Below are positions 16,493 to 23,009 of a stretch of DNA of 64,000 nucleotides, in pieces. A program made the translations under genes and the position numbers. The stretch's first letter is position 1. Each line of letters opens with the position of its first letter. Source of the DNA: Anaerolineales bacterium (GTDB lineage: Bacteria; Chloroflexota; Anaerolineae; Anaerolineales; Villigracilaceae); assembly GCA_014379595.1 (NCBI GenBank), contig JACMLM010000071.1:62001-126000 (forward strand). The letters run 5' to 3'. The notes below the pieces were generated by a model. That model did no database searches, was not told the origin of the DNA, and saw nothing but the letters and a program-made list of their open reading frames with translations.

Positions 16493-16997
16493 CTACGATA
16501 TAACTAAATCATATCGCTGTTCTCTCAGCGACTTACCGAAAGTAGTTGATTCTTTCTCCTCGACCAATTTGAATCCAAGCCGTTTATAAAGAAATGCGGC
16601 AGACTCTAACTCATGTGTCGTCCACAGATAAGATTGCTTATATCTACACTCATGCAGAAAATCCATATATAGTTTCAAGAGTTTAGAGCCTAACCCAATT
16701 CCTCGATATTCTGGCTCAATAAGAAAATATCTTAACTGCGCGGCCTCTCCCCCTATCCATCAACAGAAGAAAGCCGATCATCCTTTCATTGTGTTCGCAA
16801 ACCCAAACACTACTTCTTTGGGGATCATATTTTTCGTAAAACTCATACAGTCCATTCGCCACATACGCCTCAAATTGAACGCCATAGTTATATTCAGTCC
16901 CATAAAGTCTGCCATGCATATGGATGACGTATCCCATGTCACCTGGACGGAGTTCTGTGCGAATTGAAATATCGTCAAGCGAGTTTTTACTGTCCAT
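16493..16997 (-). pseudogene. GNAT acetyltransferase with a one-base frameshift
   Basis: The first part (16997 down to about 16755) encodes MDSKNSLDDISIRTELRPGD through VCEHNERMIGFLLLMDRG. The second part, in another frame, continues EAAQLRYFLIEPEYRGIGLG and ends TFGKSLREQRYDLVIS, giving a normal GNAT of about 167 residues with a YRGIGLGSKLL acetyl-CoA loop. The frames join if the C5 run at 16749-16753 had four bases. ATG 16997 has a good aggag site. It is either a real pseudogene or an assembly/sequencing error in a homopolymer. Confidence 0.88.
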
Positions 16998-17027
16998 TGG
17001 GATCTCCTGTGATTGATGAAAAATATA

Positions 17028-17855
17028 TTATCTCATTTTCGTTTTTCTGTTAATTATATACATCTGTTTATCAACTGAGACTCTTTGCTTGAAACAGTCA
17101 AATAAACCCAGCCATTGTTCGAAGGTCAGCTCAGATGGAATAGCGTCCAATGGGAAATGCAGGTCTCTAGACAAATGCTTCCACTGTTTGTAAGTAAAAA
17201 TCGGTTTGAAGATTAATTTCAAATTATGTTTCCATCTACCAAACCCATAGCGGACAAAACTACCATAGAGAAAGATATCATCCTCTCGAATGAAGGGTGA
17301 ATGACGTTTTTTGATATGTAAAAGTACAGAGGCTACGTTGGGAGCAGGTTCAAAGTCTGTTTTTCGAAATTCTCGAATGATTTGAATATCAAAAAAAGGT
17401 TTGGCCAGGATCGAGAACTGCGTTTCGTTTGGAGTGCCTGAAAATTTCTCTGCAGCTTCCTTCTGCATCACCAAATATGCTTCGCTTGGTCCTGGAGTCG
17501 TAGAGAGTATCTTGCGTACGATCTCTGCGGTAATGTTATATGGAATGTTAGAAAATATCTTATATTCTCTGTCCGGGATGTGATACTGCAAGAAGTCATT
17601 GGTAACGATTTCAACATTAGCGACACCATGAAATCGTTTGCGTAGGTGTTGTACAAGAATTGGGTCCTTTTCAACAGCAATGACTTTATGAGCTAGTAGA
17701 GCAAGCTCAGCGGTAATGATTCCACGCCCTGGGCCAATTTCGTAAACGATATCACATGACTCGATAGAACTTGCATTGAGCAGTGAGCGCACGAGCTGTG
17801 AGCTTTTTAGAAAGTTTTGTGCCAGAGTAATTTGTTTGTGAGATTTTTTTGCCAT
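17028..17855 (-). CDS. erm: Erm-type 23S rRNA adenine N6-methyltransferase
   Basis: 275 residues. Motifs in order: LAQNFLKSSQLVRSLL (residues 11-26), VYEIGPGRGIITAELA (37-52), VIAVEKDP, and FSNIPYNITAEIVRKIL (101-117). NIPYN followed by T/S and the long C-terminal helical part favour Erm (23S A2058 dimethylation, giving macrolide-lincosamide-streptogramin B resistance) over KsgA, which carries NLPYN. Ribosome binding site gaggtg precedes ATG 17855. The promoter at 18099-18127, leader peptide and terminator upstream suggest inducible expression. Actual resistance is not shown by sequence. Confidence 0.85.
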   Translation of the reverse strand: MAKKSHKQITLAQNFLKSSQLVRSLLNASSIESCDIVYEIGPGRGIITAELALLAHKVIAVEKDPILVQHLRKRFHGVANVEIVTNDFLQYHIPDREYKIFSNIPYNITAEIVRKILSTTPGPSEAYLVMQKEAAEKFSGTPNETQFSILAKPFFDIQIIREFRKTDFEPAPNVASVLLHIKKRHSPFIREDDIFLYGSFVRYGFGRWKHNLKLIFKPIFTYKQWKHLSRDLHFPLDAIPSELTFEQWLGLFDCFKQRVSVDKQMYIINRKTKMR

Positions 17856-17896
17856 GCTTCACCTCTTTCATTTGATTGAAATGGTGAAACAAAAGC

Positions 17897-17931
17897 GCGA
17901 GGACGGACTGATCTCTCAGTCATGGCCTCGC
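17897..17931 (-). promoter_or_regulatory. Second hairpin of the erm leader
   Basis: Stem gcgagg (17897-17902) with cctcgc (17926-17931) and inner gactga with tcagtc. It lies between the leader terminator and the erm ribosome binding site. On the transcript its gccatga segment repeats the first arm of the terminator hairpin, so it can compete for the arm ttcatggc. Confidence 0.65.
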
Positions 17932-17933
17932 AT

Positions 17934-17978
17934 TAAAAAAAGAAGCCATGAACCGCGATCCCATCGCTGATTCATGGC
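17934..17978 (-). terminator. Terminator in the erm leader (attenuator)
   Basis: On the transcript, gccatgaa and ttcatggc (17971-17978 with 17945-17952 on the + strand) pair, with an inner gcgat/atcgc stem, followed by ttcttttttt. It lies downstream of the erm promoter and leader peptide but upstream of the erm coding region. It would also stop any read-through from the patatin-like gene. Confidence 0.8.
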
Positions 17979-18004
17979 ATATGTGTTTTATGTAGAAGCT
18001 TTAA

Positions 18005-18091
18005 TTACTGATACAACATACCGCGAAGAAGATGGGTAAGACGGAGAGATCTGTCCAAAATTCTTTCGCGAATTTGTATCATCATTATCAT
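18005..18091 (-). CDS. Candidate leader peptide of erm (28 residues)
   Basis: An ATG at 18091 (further in-frame ATGs at 18085 and 18082) opens a 28-codon frame rich in Arg and Leu: it begins MIMMIQIRERILDRS and continues LRLTHLLRGMLYQ. The first ATG lies just 8 bases after the TATACT -10 box, so translation would be leaderless or nearly so. Known Erm leader peptides stall the ribosome in the presence of macrolides, and some use Arg-Leu-Arg-type motifs; SLRLTHLLR is reminiscent but not identical. It ends 27 bases before the terminator hairpin. Confidence 0.5.
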   Translation of the reverse strand: MIMMIQIRERILDRSLRLTHLLRGMLYQ

Positions 18092-18098
18092 AGTTCCC

Positions 18099-18127
18099 AG
18101 TATATCCATTATACATACAGTTGTCAA
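18099..18127 (-). promoter_or_regulatory. Promoter of the erm leader and gene
   Basis: On the minus strand TTGACA (18127-18122), 17 bases, then TATACT (18104-18099). A TATAAT overlaps the spacer (18113-18108). Position is about 245 bases upstream of the erm ATG. Confidence 0.8.
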
Positions 18128-18152
18128 CGCCAGCATGCTATTTTTTACATAT

Positions 18153-18271
18153 GACCTCTTGCATAAGTGAGTGCAATACAGCCACAGAGTACACAGAGAC
18201 CTTTGAGAAAAGGCTTTTAAAACTCTTTTTTCTCTGCGCTCTCTGTGGCAAAAAGACTTTCGCAAGAGGTC
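18153..18271 (+). repeat. Nested palindromic repeat (cacagag family), copy 1
   Basis: Outer arms gacctcttgc (18153-18162) and gcaagaggtc (18262-18271) enclose inner arms gccacagag (18181-18189) and ctctgtggc (18241-18249). A related element is at 22231-22299. It separates the patatin-like gene from the erm promoter. Confidence 0.85.
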
Positions 18272-18275
18272 TATA

Positions 18276-19430
18276 TTACAAGTTAGGAAAAGACTGTTGA
18301 AACACTCTCTGCGCGGCTTCATATCCCTCTCTAATTAACATCGCAGATACATCCCCGTCATAATCAATGATGCGTTCCACGGGTAAAAAATCTTCAGGTG
18401 CAGCGATGATCACTTTTACTTCACGGTATTTATATGGTCCCTTCCCCTCAATGCGCTCACGGACTGCAAGCTCGTTGAACATTTGAATCAATTTCAACCG
18501 CTCGCGGAATGATGAAAGCAGCATCCAATCCAAAGTCCAGGTGATGGCATCGCCAAACGAATTGGGCAATTGACGCGCCGTACGCGGAGCGGGATCGTTG
18601 CTCCCCCACCATGGAGTCATCAACACAACTACAATTTCAGCGGGAACATCAATTGGTACATCGCGCATTGTATCCAGAGCAACACCAATGGGAGTATTGG
18701 CTACGAGTGCGCCATCCCAATAAAAGGCATTGGTTTGTGCATCGAATGTCCAAGGGTAGACCAAAGGAATTGAGCATGAAGCAAGTATACGGTCCGCTGT
18801 GATGCCCGTGGTTACATCCCGCCGTGCTTCACCTGTAACACGATGCACAATATCGCGGTTGCTGAACATCATGCGTTCGCCCGTCTGCACATTGGTTGCG
18901 GCGATTAGCAATGCCTTTTCGCTTTTGGATAGTTGTTCAGGGTCAAAATTAAAACGTGTATGCAGTGTCTTGCGCAGCGGACCTGTATCCAGCAAGTTGA
19001 TCCAACGCCCGATCAAACGCTCGCCCCACCACTTTGAAAAAATGGGCAAAGGAGACCAGAAATCTTTTGGTACTGGAGAAGTAGCATCCTGCGATTTGAC
19101 TTGTGGAAGATTTGCACCCATGATCACGCTGAAGGCTTTGCGTGCGATCCAACGTGCGAAGCCACGCATCCCGGGCGGCAACCCTTGAATATCTTTTTCT
19201 TCAAGTGACTTCCACACATTCTCCAACTCATCAGCAGACATGCCCTGTGCAATCGCAGCGCCATTCACCGCGCCGATGGAAGTTCCAACAACAACCTGCG
19301 GATCCCACGCATTCACATGGTCAGAGTCAACACCGGGTTTATTGATTTCCATTAAATATTTATATACACCTGCATGAAATGCACCGCGTCCGCCGCCGCC
19401 TGAAAGAACCAGAGCACGAATCTTGTCCAT
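18276..19430 (-). CDS. Patatin-like phospholipase family protein
   Basis: 384 residues. The oxyanion loop LVLSGGGGRGAFHAGV is at residues 8-22, the nucleophile elbow GTSIG at 49-53 (S51), and the catalytic Asp in WDGALVANTPIG at D239, giving the Ser-Asp dyad of patatin-type lipid acyl hydrolases. No signal peptide is visible, so it is probably cytoplasmic or peripherally membrane-associated. Start at 19430 with aagaggag upstream. It is divergent from arsR but unlikely to be functionally linked. Confidence 0.9.
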   Translation of the reverse strand: MDKIRALVLSGGGGRGAFHAGVYKYLMEINKPGVDSDHVNAWDPQVVVGTSIGAVNGAAIAQGMSADELENVWKSLEEKDIQGLPPGMRGFARWIARKAFSVIMGANLPQVKSQDATSPVPKDFWSPLPIFSKWWGERLIGRWINLLDTGPLRKTLHTRFNFDPEQLSKSEKALLIAATNVQTGERMMFSNRDIVHRVTGEARRDVTTGITADRILASCSIPLVYPWTFDAQTNAFYWDGALVANTPIGVALDTMRDVPIDVPAEIVVVLMTPWWGSNDPAPRTARQLPNSFGDAITWTLDWMLLSSFRERLKLIQMFNELAVRERIEGKGPYKYREVKVIIAAPEDFLPVERIIDYDGDVSAMLIREGYEAAQRVFQQSFPNL

Positions 19431-19504
19431 GATGAATCTCCTCTTAAGATGTTATAGGTCAATTATTAAAGGATGTCAACTATGAATCCAAAAATTTCAT
19501 CCTC

Positions 19505-19532
19505 TTGACAAATAGACGTTTGTCTATATAAT
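19505..19532 (+). promoter_or_regulatory. arsR promoter with operator in the spacer
   Basis: TTGACA (19505-19510), 16 bases, TATAAT (19527-19532). The 18-base site ATAGACGTTTGTCTATAT (19512-19529), with palindromic ATAGAC/GTCTAT, fills the spacer. The arsR ATG follows the -10 box after only 6 bases, implying a leaderless mRNA. Two related sites occur downstream. Confidence 0.85.
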
Positions 19533-19538
19533 GACACT

Positions 19539-19850
19539 ATGAAATTTGATCCTGTTCTCTTTGCCAAAGCCATCTCTGACGATACCCGTCAGAAGATCAT
19601 GAATGCATGTTGTTGCTGCACGGTCTCAGTGAATGAGATCGTTGAGCAATTGGATGTATCCCAACCTACTGTGTCACATCACCTCGCTATTCTGCGCGAT
19701 GCAGGTCTGGTTACAATTCGCGAAGAAGGCAAACAAACTTTTTATACGCTCAACCAGGAACGTGTTGCTTTTTGCTGCGGACAGTTGATGGTCAAGTTTG
19801 CGCCAGAATCAATTGCAACCGAAAACCTGTTGAAAACTATTAAGGCCTAA
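19539..19850 (+). CDS. arsR: ArsR/SmtB-family metalloregulator
   Basis: 103 residues with winged-helix DNA-binding segment VNEIVEQLDVSQPTVSHHLAILRDAGLVTIREEGKQTFYTL. Four consecutive cysteines (KIMNACCCCTVS, about residues 24-27) and a second pair (VAFCCGQL) offer thiolate ligands for As(III) or a similar ion; the arrangement differs from the classical ELCVCDL site. The gene begins an arsenic unit with a Cys-rich peptide and arsM and probably represses itself through the operator in its promoter. No ribosome binding site; leaderless start inferred. Confidence 0.9.
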   Translation: MKFDPVLFAKAISDDTRQKIMNACCCCTVSVNEIVEQLDVSQPTVSHHLAILRDAGLVTIREEGKQTFYTLNQERVAFCCGQLMVKFAPESIATENLLKTIKA

Positions 19851-19851
19851 T

Positions 19852-19889
19852 CGAGACATGTCTTCGGCCGAGGCGAGTCTCGTTTTTTT
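19852..19889 (+). terminator. Terminator after arsR
   Basis: cgagac (19852-19857) pairs with gtctcg (19877-19882), with a GC-rich inner part, followed by seven T (19883-19889). It separates arsR from the next small gene, which has its own promoter. Confidence 0.75.
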
Positions 19890-19918
19890 GGCAGTTTCTA
19901 TAGACAAACTTCTATATG
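19888..19918 (+). promoter_or_regulatory. Second ArsR-type operator and putative promoter
   Basis: ATAGACAAACTTCTATAT (19900-19917) matches the arsR operator at ATAGAC and CTATAT. It lies between a TTGGCA (19888-19893) and TATATG (19913-19918), upstream of the Cys-rich peptide. The promoter elements are weaker than at arsR. Confidence 0.6.
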
Positions 19919-19932
19919 AAAGGAGAAAACCC

Positions 19933-20019
19933 ATGAACGAATTACCAGTCCTCAACAACGTATGCTGTGAAGATGAAGGTTGTGAAGGCGGTTGCTGCGG
20001 TGGTGGCGGCTGCTGTTAA
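19933..20019 (+). CDS. 28-residue cysteine-rich peptide in the arsenic unit
   Basis: ATG 19933 has an ideal aaaggag ribosome binding site (about 7 bases upstream). The 28-codon frame begins MNELPVLNNV and then has seven cysteines in 18 residues, arranged CC-EDEG-C-EGG-CC-GGGG-CC before TAA at 20017-20019. It lies between arsR and arsM, behind an ArsR-like operator. The vicinal Cys pairs with Gly spacers would suit soft-metal or As(III) binding, so a mini-metallothionein or metallochaperone role is plausible; no family is recognised. ArsM itself has similar N-terminal CC pairs. Confidence 0.75.
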   Translation: MNELPVLNNVCCEDEGCEGGCCGGGGCC

Positions 20020-20079
20020 GTTAGTACGATCTCTGTTCGTCGCAAGATGAGCAGAGAGAAATTAATGAAAATTTTTTAT

Positions 20080-20108
20080 TTGTATACATAGACGATCATC
20101 TATATTAT
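20080..20108 (+). promoter_or_regulatory. arsM promoter with ArsR-type operator
   Basis: TTGTAT (20080-20085), 17 bases, TATTAT (20103-20108). The site ATAGACGATCATCTATAT (20088-20105) occupies the spacer, as at the arsR promoter. The transcript would carry the palindromic repeat 20109-20196 in its 5' leader. Confidence 0.7.
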
Positions 20109-20196
20109 CGTCATTGCGAGAAGCGGAGCGACGAAGCAATCTCCGACGCCGTGTAGGAGATTGCTTCGTCGAGAAGAATACCTCCTCGCAATGACG
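20109..20196 (+). repeat. Interspersed palindromic repeat, copy 2
   Basis: Same family as 1301-1386: outer cgtcattgcgag/ctcgcaatgacg and inner cgacgaagcaatctcc/ggagattgcttcgtcg. It forms the 5' untranslated leader of arsM and ends 20 bases before the start codon. Confidence 0.92.
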
Positions 20197-20215
20197 GAAA
20201 CAAAAGGAGAACAAA

Positions 20216-21016
20216 ATGGCTACTGACACATCCATCCATGAAACAGTTCGCGAGCATTATGCCGAGCGGATTAAGAGCAACGCTTCTTGTTGCGGAACTG
20301 ATAACTGCTGCGACACAACAAACAGTCTCTACCCTGAGCAGTTACTTACTACCGTCCCCTCTGACATCGCCAGCACCAGCTATGGCTGTGGCGACCCGAT
20401 CACCCTTGCTTCCCTAAAGCCTGGTCAAACCGTACTTGACCTTGGCTCAGGCGCAGGTCTCGATTGTATTCTGGCTGCCCAAAAAGTTGGCGAGACAGGT
20501 CACGTGATCGGCGTAGATATGACTCCCGAAATGATCGAGCGTGCCCAAGTCAACGCGAAAAAAGTTAATTTGAATAATATTGAATTCAGGCACGGCTATC
20601 TTGAAAGCCTTCCCGTTGACAGCAATACAGTGGATGTAATCATTTCCAACTGTGTCATCAACCTTTCCCCTGACAAAGAAAAAGTATTCAACGAAGCCTT
20701 CCGTGTGCTTGCACCTGGCGGCAAACTCGCAGTCTCAGATATCGTCACCGATGGCATATTGCCCGATGCTATTAAGCAAAGTCTGAGCGCATGGGCTGGC
20801 TGCGTAGCTGGCGCAGTAGATGCAAAAGATTATATTGCCATGATGGAATCTGTTGGCTTTACAGATATCTCTATCAAGCCAGTCTTGTTCGATAAGGAAA
20901 CTGTCGACTCTGCGCTTGCCGATATGGGTGATGCAATTGACCTGAAAACCATCTCGCGCGAAGATGTCTACAAAGCAGTGTACAGCGCGAAGATTACAGC
21001 ATATAAGCCCGCATAA
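20216..21016 (+). CDS. arsM: Arsenite S-adenosylmethionine methyltransferase
   Basis: 266 residues; methylates As(III) with SAM, a detoxification step. SAM motif VLDLGSGAGLDCILAA at residues 73-88. The three conserved arsenic-binding cysteines are C58 (SYGCGDP), C146 (IISNCVINLSPDK) and C196 (AWAGCVAGA). An extra N-terminal SCCGTDNCC (C25, C26, C31, C32) is seen in many ArsM and may capture arsenic. Ribosome binding site aaaggag. It has its own promoter with an ArsR-like operator and ends at a strong terminator. Confidence 0.96.
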   Translation: MATDTSIHETVREHYAERIKSNASCCGTDNCCDTTNSLYPEQLLTTVPSDIASTSYGCGDPITLASLKPGQTVLDLGSGAGLDCILAAQKVGETGHVIGVDMTPEMIERAQVNAKKVNLNNIEFRHGYLESLPVDSNTVDVIISNCVINLSPDKEKVFNEAFRVLAPGGKLAVSDIVTDGILPDAIKQSLSAWAGCVAGAVDAKDYIAMMESVGFTDISIKPVLFDKETVDSALADMGDAIDLKTISREDVYKAVYSAKITAYKPA

Positions 21017-21041
21017 GGCGAAATAACATCTCGCTCTACAA

Positions 21042-21081
21042 ATAAAGAGCCCGTCATCATTTAGATGACGGGCTCTTTATT
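21042..21081. terminator. Bidirectional terminator between arsM and the M48 protease
   Basis: aaataaagagcccgtcatc pairs with gatgacgggctctttattt around a short loop; A and T tracts on both sides serve both convergent genes. Confidence 0.92.
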
Positions 21082-22220
21082 TAAGCTGCGCTAAATCTTT
21101 TTGCTTTTTCTATCCGTTCACCCAACGGAGGATGTGAATAAAACATGAAGACCACCCATTTTTCAGGGTCAATTTCGCCCAGGTTCTGATTCGCCAATCT
21201 TGTAAAAGCGGATGCAAATGCTTCACCTTTCTTTGTGGAAGATAATGCATAATCATCCGCCATGTTTTCACGCCAGCGGGAGACGGCATTATCAATTGGC
21301 GATGTCAACAATCCATAGGCGCTGAGGATGAGCATGAGTGCGGGAAAGGCCGCGATGTCTGCTGGAGAGGTAAAGGAGAAAAAACTTACAGCGGAGTCCA
21401 ATGCCAATGATGCAATGAACAGGCTAAGGGTGGTACTGAGCGTGCCGAAGGCAATCAAAAATGGAATATCCTTGTGGACATGATGCCCCAATTCATGCGC
21501 GAGCACCGTTTCTATTTCATCCAAAGTAAATTCATTAATTAAAGTATCGCCGAGAATAATACGTCGTGTGTTACCGATTCCAGTTAATGCAGCATTGGCG
21601 GCTTTCGTGCGTTTGGACATGTCAAACTTAAAAACACCTTTTACTTTTGTATTCGCGCGTTTTGCAAGATTTAGCAATCGCTCTTCAAGTTCCTTGTGAT
21701 CATCACCAAGCGGAACATATTTATTGAAGAGCGGCATGATCAGCACAGGCGCAAGATTTGAAATGAGGACACTGAAGAGAAGCAAACCGCCCGCCACCCA
21801 CAACCACCACGCGTCACCCGTGAGACGCAAAGCAAGATACAACAACTCAAGCATGATAAGGCCAAGCGGCGCGCCGATGGCCAGACCTTTGAGCTGATCC
21901 ACGAGCCAATCTTTTAGTGACTGATTTGATTGATCAAAACGATGCGGCAGGACAAATCCGCTGTAATAGCCGAGAGGGAGATTGATAATTGCATACGCGC
22001 CGCCAAAGATGATGATATAAAGCGCGACAAGAAGCCAGTCATTTGTTGTAATGGTGGAAAGCCATTCGCGGAGAGAAATGCTCCAGCCAAGGAATAACCA
22101 TGTGAGGGAATATAGGGCGCTAAATATTGTATCTACCAGCCACAATCGGCGTTTGATACGGGAATATTGTTTTGCTTGTTTTTGTTTTTCAGGATCTAAT
22201 GTTGTCATAAAATCATCCAA
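21081..22220 (-). CDS. M48-family membrane metalloprotease (Ste24/CAAX type)
   Basis: 379 residues (alternative start at Met5, 22208). Several N-terminal membrane helices, then zinc motif VLAHELGHHVH (H242, E243, H246) and the third ligand in SRWRENMADDYAL. The order of helices before and after the active site fits Ste24-like proteases rather than HtpX. The family cleaves prenylated or misfolded membrane proteins; the bacterial substrate is unknown. Upstream sequence is occupied by a cacagag repeat within about 10 bases of the start. Confidence 0.9.
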   Translation of the reverse strand: MDDFMTTLDPEKQKQAKQYSRIKRRLWLVDTIFSALYSLTWLFLGWSISLREWLSTITTNDWLLVALYIIIFGGAYAIINLPLGYYSGFVLPHRFDQSNQSLKDWLVDQLKGLAIGAPLGLIMLELLYLALRLTGDAWWLWVAGGLLLFSVLISNLAPVLIMPLFNKYVPLGDDHKELEERLLNLAKRANTKVKGVFKFDMSKRTKAANAALTGIGNTRRIILGDTLINEFTLDEIETVLAHELGHHVHKDIPFLIAFGTLSTTLSLFIASLALDSAVSFFSFTSPADIAAFPALMLILSAYGLLTSPIDNAVSRWRENMADDYALSSTKKGEAFASAFTRLANQNLGEIDPEKWVVFMFYSHPPLGERIEKAKRFSAA

Positions 22221-22230
22221 AAAGAATCTA

Positions 22231-22299
22231 CCACAGAGAACACAAAGAGCACTGAGAAAATCTTTTTAATATCTCAGTGGGCTCAGTGATCTCCGTGGT
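22231..22299 (+). repeat. Palindromic repeat (cacagag family), copy 2
   Basis: ccacagagaacacaaagagc and gctcagtgatctccgtggt are roughly complementary, with inner actgagaaaa / ctcagtg arms. Related to 18181-18249. It fills the gap between the isochorismatase-like and M48 genes. Confidence 0.75.
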
Positions 22300-22305
22300 G
22301 AAAAG

Positions 22306-22869
22306 TTATTTAACCATTTCATTTGCCAGCAAAGCAATGACTTCATCTGATTTCATCACATCGCCATAGGATTCGAGGGCAGACATAAACGCCTTGTGAA
22401 CATGATCTGCAGGGACAACTGTGCCGCCGAATTCCAAATCACGCGTGGCACAGGCATCTTCAGCGACGACCAATTTGAAGCCAAAGTCGCTGGCAGCGCG
22501 AGCTGTCGCATCCACACACATATGACTCATCATGCCTGTAATGACAACGCGTTCTACTTCCCAACTCTTTAATAACTCAAGCAAATTGGTATTGAGAAAT
22601 GAATTGGGTTCATGTTTGTAGACAATTGGTTCGCCTTCAAAATGCGCGGCGGAATCATGAATGTCTGAGCCTTCATCACCTTTGATAAAAAAAGTGGCGT
22701 CTGGTTCCAGTGAAATATGCTGAATGTGGACATGATGACCGCCGTGCTCACGGAAACACTGTAGGAGCATGTATGCCTTCTGTGCAGCAGCAAGAGGTTC
22801 AACGAGTGGATATCTTCCACCAGAAAAATAATCCTTTTGAATATCAATGACAAGCAAAGCAGTTTTCAT
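22306..22869 (-). CDS. Isochorismatase-like cysteine hydrolase
   Basis: 187 residues. The catalytic triad of the family is visible: D9 in LLVIDIQKDYF, K85 in IVYKHEPNSF, and C118 in TGMMSHMCVDATARAA with the preceding cis-peptide region. Members hydrolyse isochorismate, nicotinamide or other amides; absence of further metal motifs prevents a nicotinamidase call. Ribosome binding site aggaga before ATG 22869. Single gene between two dispersed repeats. Confidence 0.88.
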   Translation of the reverse strand: MKTALLVIDIQKDYFSGGRYPLVEPLAAAQKAYMLLQCFREHGGHHVHIQHISLEPDATFFIKGDEGSDIHDSAAHFEGEPIVYKHEPNSFLNTNLLELLKSWEVERVVITGMMSHMCVDATARAASDFGFKLVVAEDACATRDLEFGGTVVPADHVHKAFMSALESYGDVMKSDEVIALLANEMVK

Positions 22870-22886
22870 TTAATCTCCTATACTGT

Positions 22887-23009
22887 TGGTCGAGTAGGCG
22901 GTGCTCTCCCGCCGTATCGAGACCAACACGTTGCATGTAAATTTTAAGCTGGACTCTAACATGGTAGTCTCGATACGTCCCTCTAAGAGCATTCGGGACT
23001 ACTCGACCA
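22887..23009 (+). repeat. Palindromic repeat overlapping the M50 gene end
   Basis: ggtcgagtag (from 22888) and ctactcgacc (22999-23008) bound the element; inner cgtatcgagacc and tagtctcgatacg are also complementary. The right end overlaps the stop codon of the minus-strand M50-TPR gene. Confidence 0.88.

Noticed and set aside
18005-18322. 105-residue frame on the minus strand upstream of erm as a protein gene
   Set aside because: Its first two-thirds run through the cacagag palindromic repeat and the erm promoter. Only the last 28 codons lie downstream of the promoter and are kept as the candidate leader peptide.
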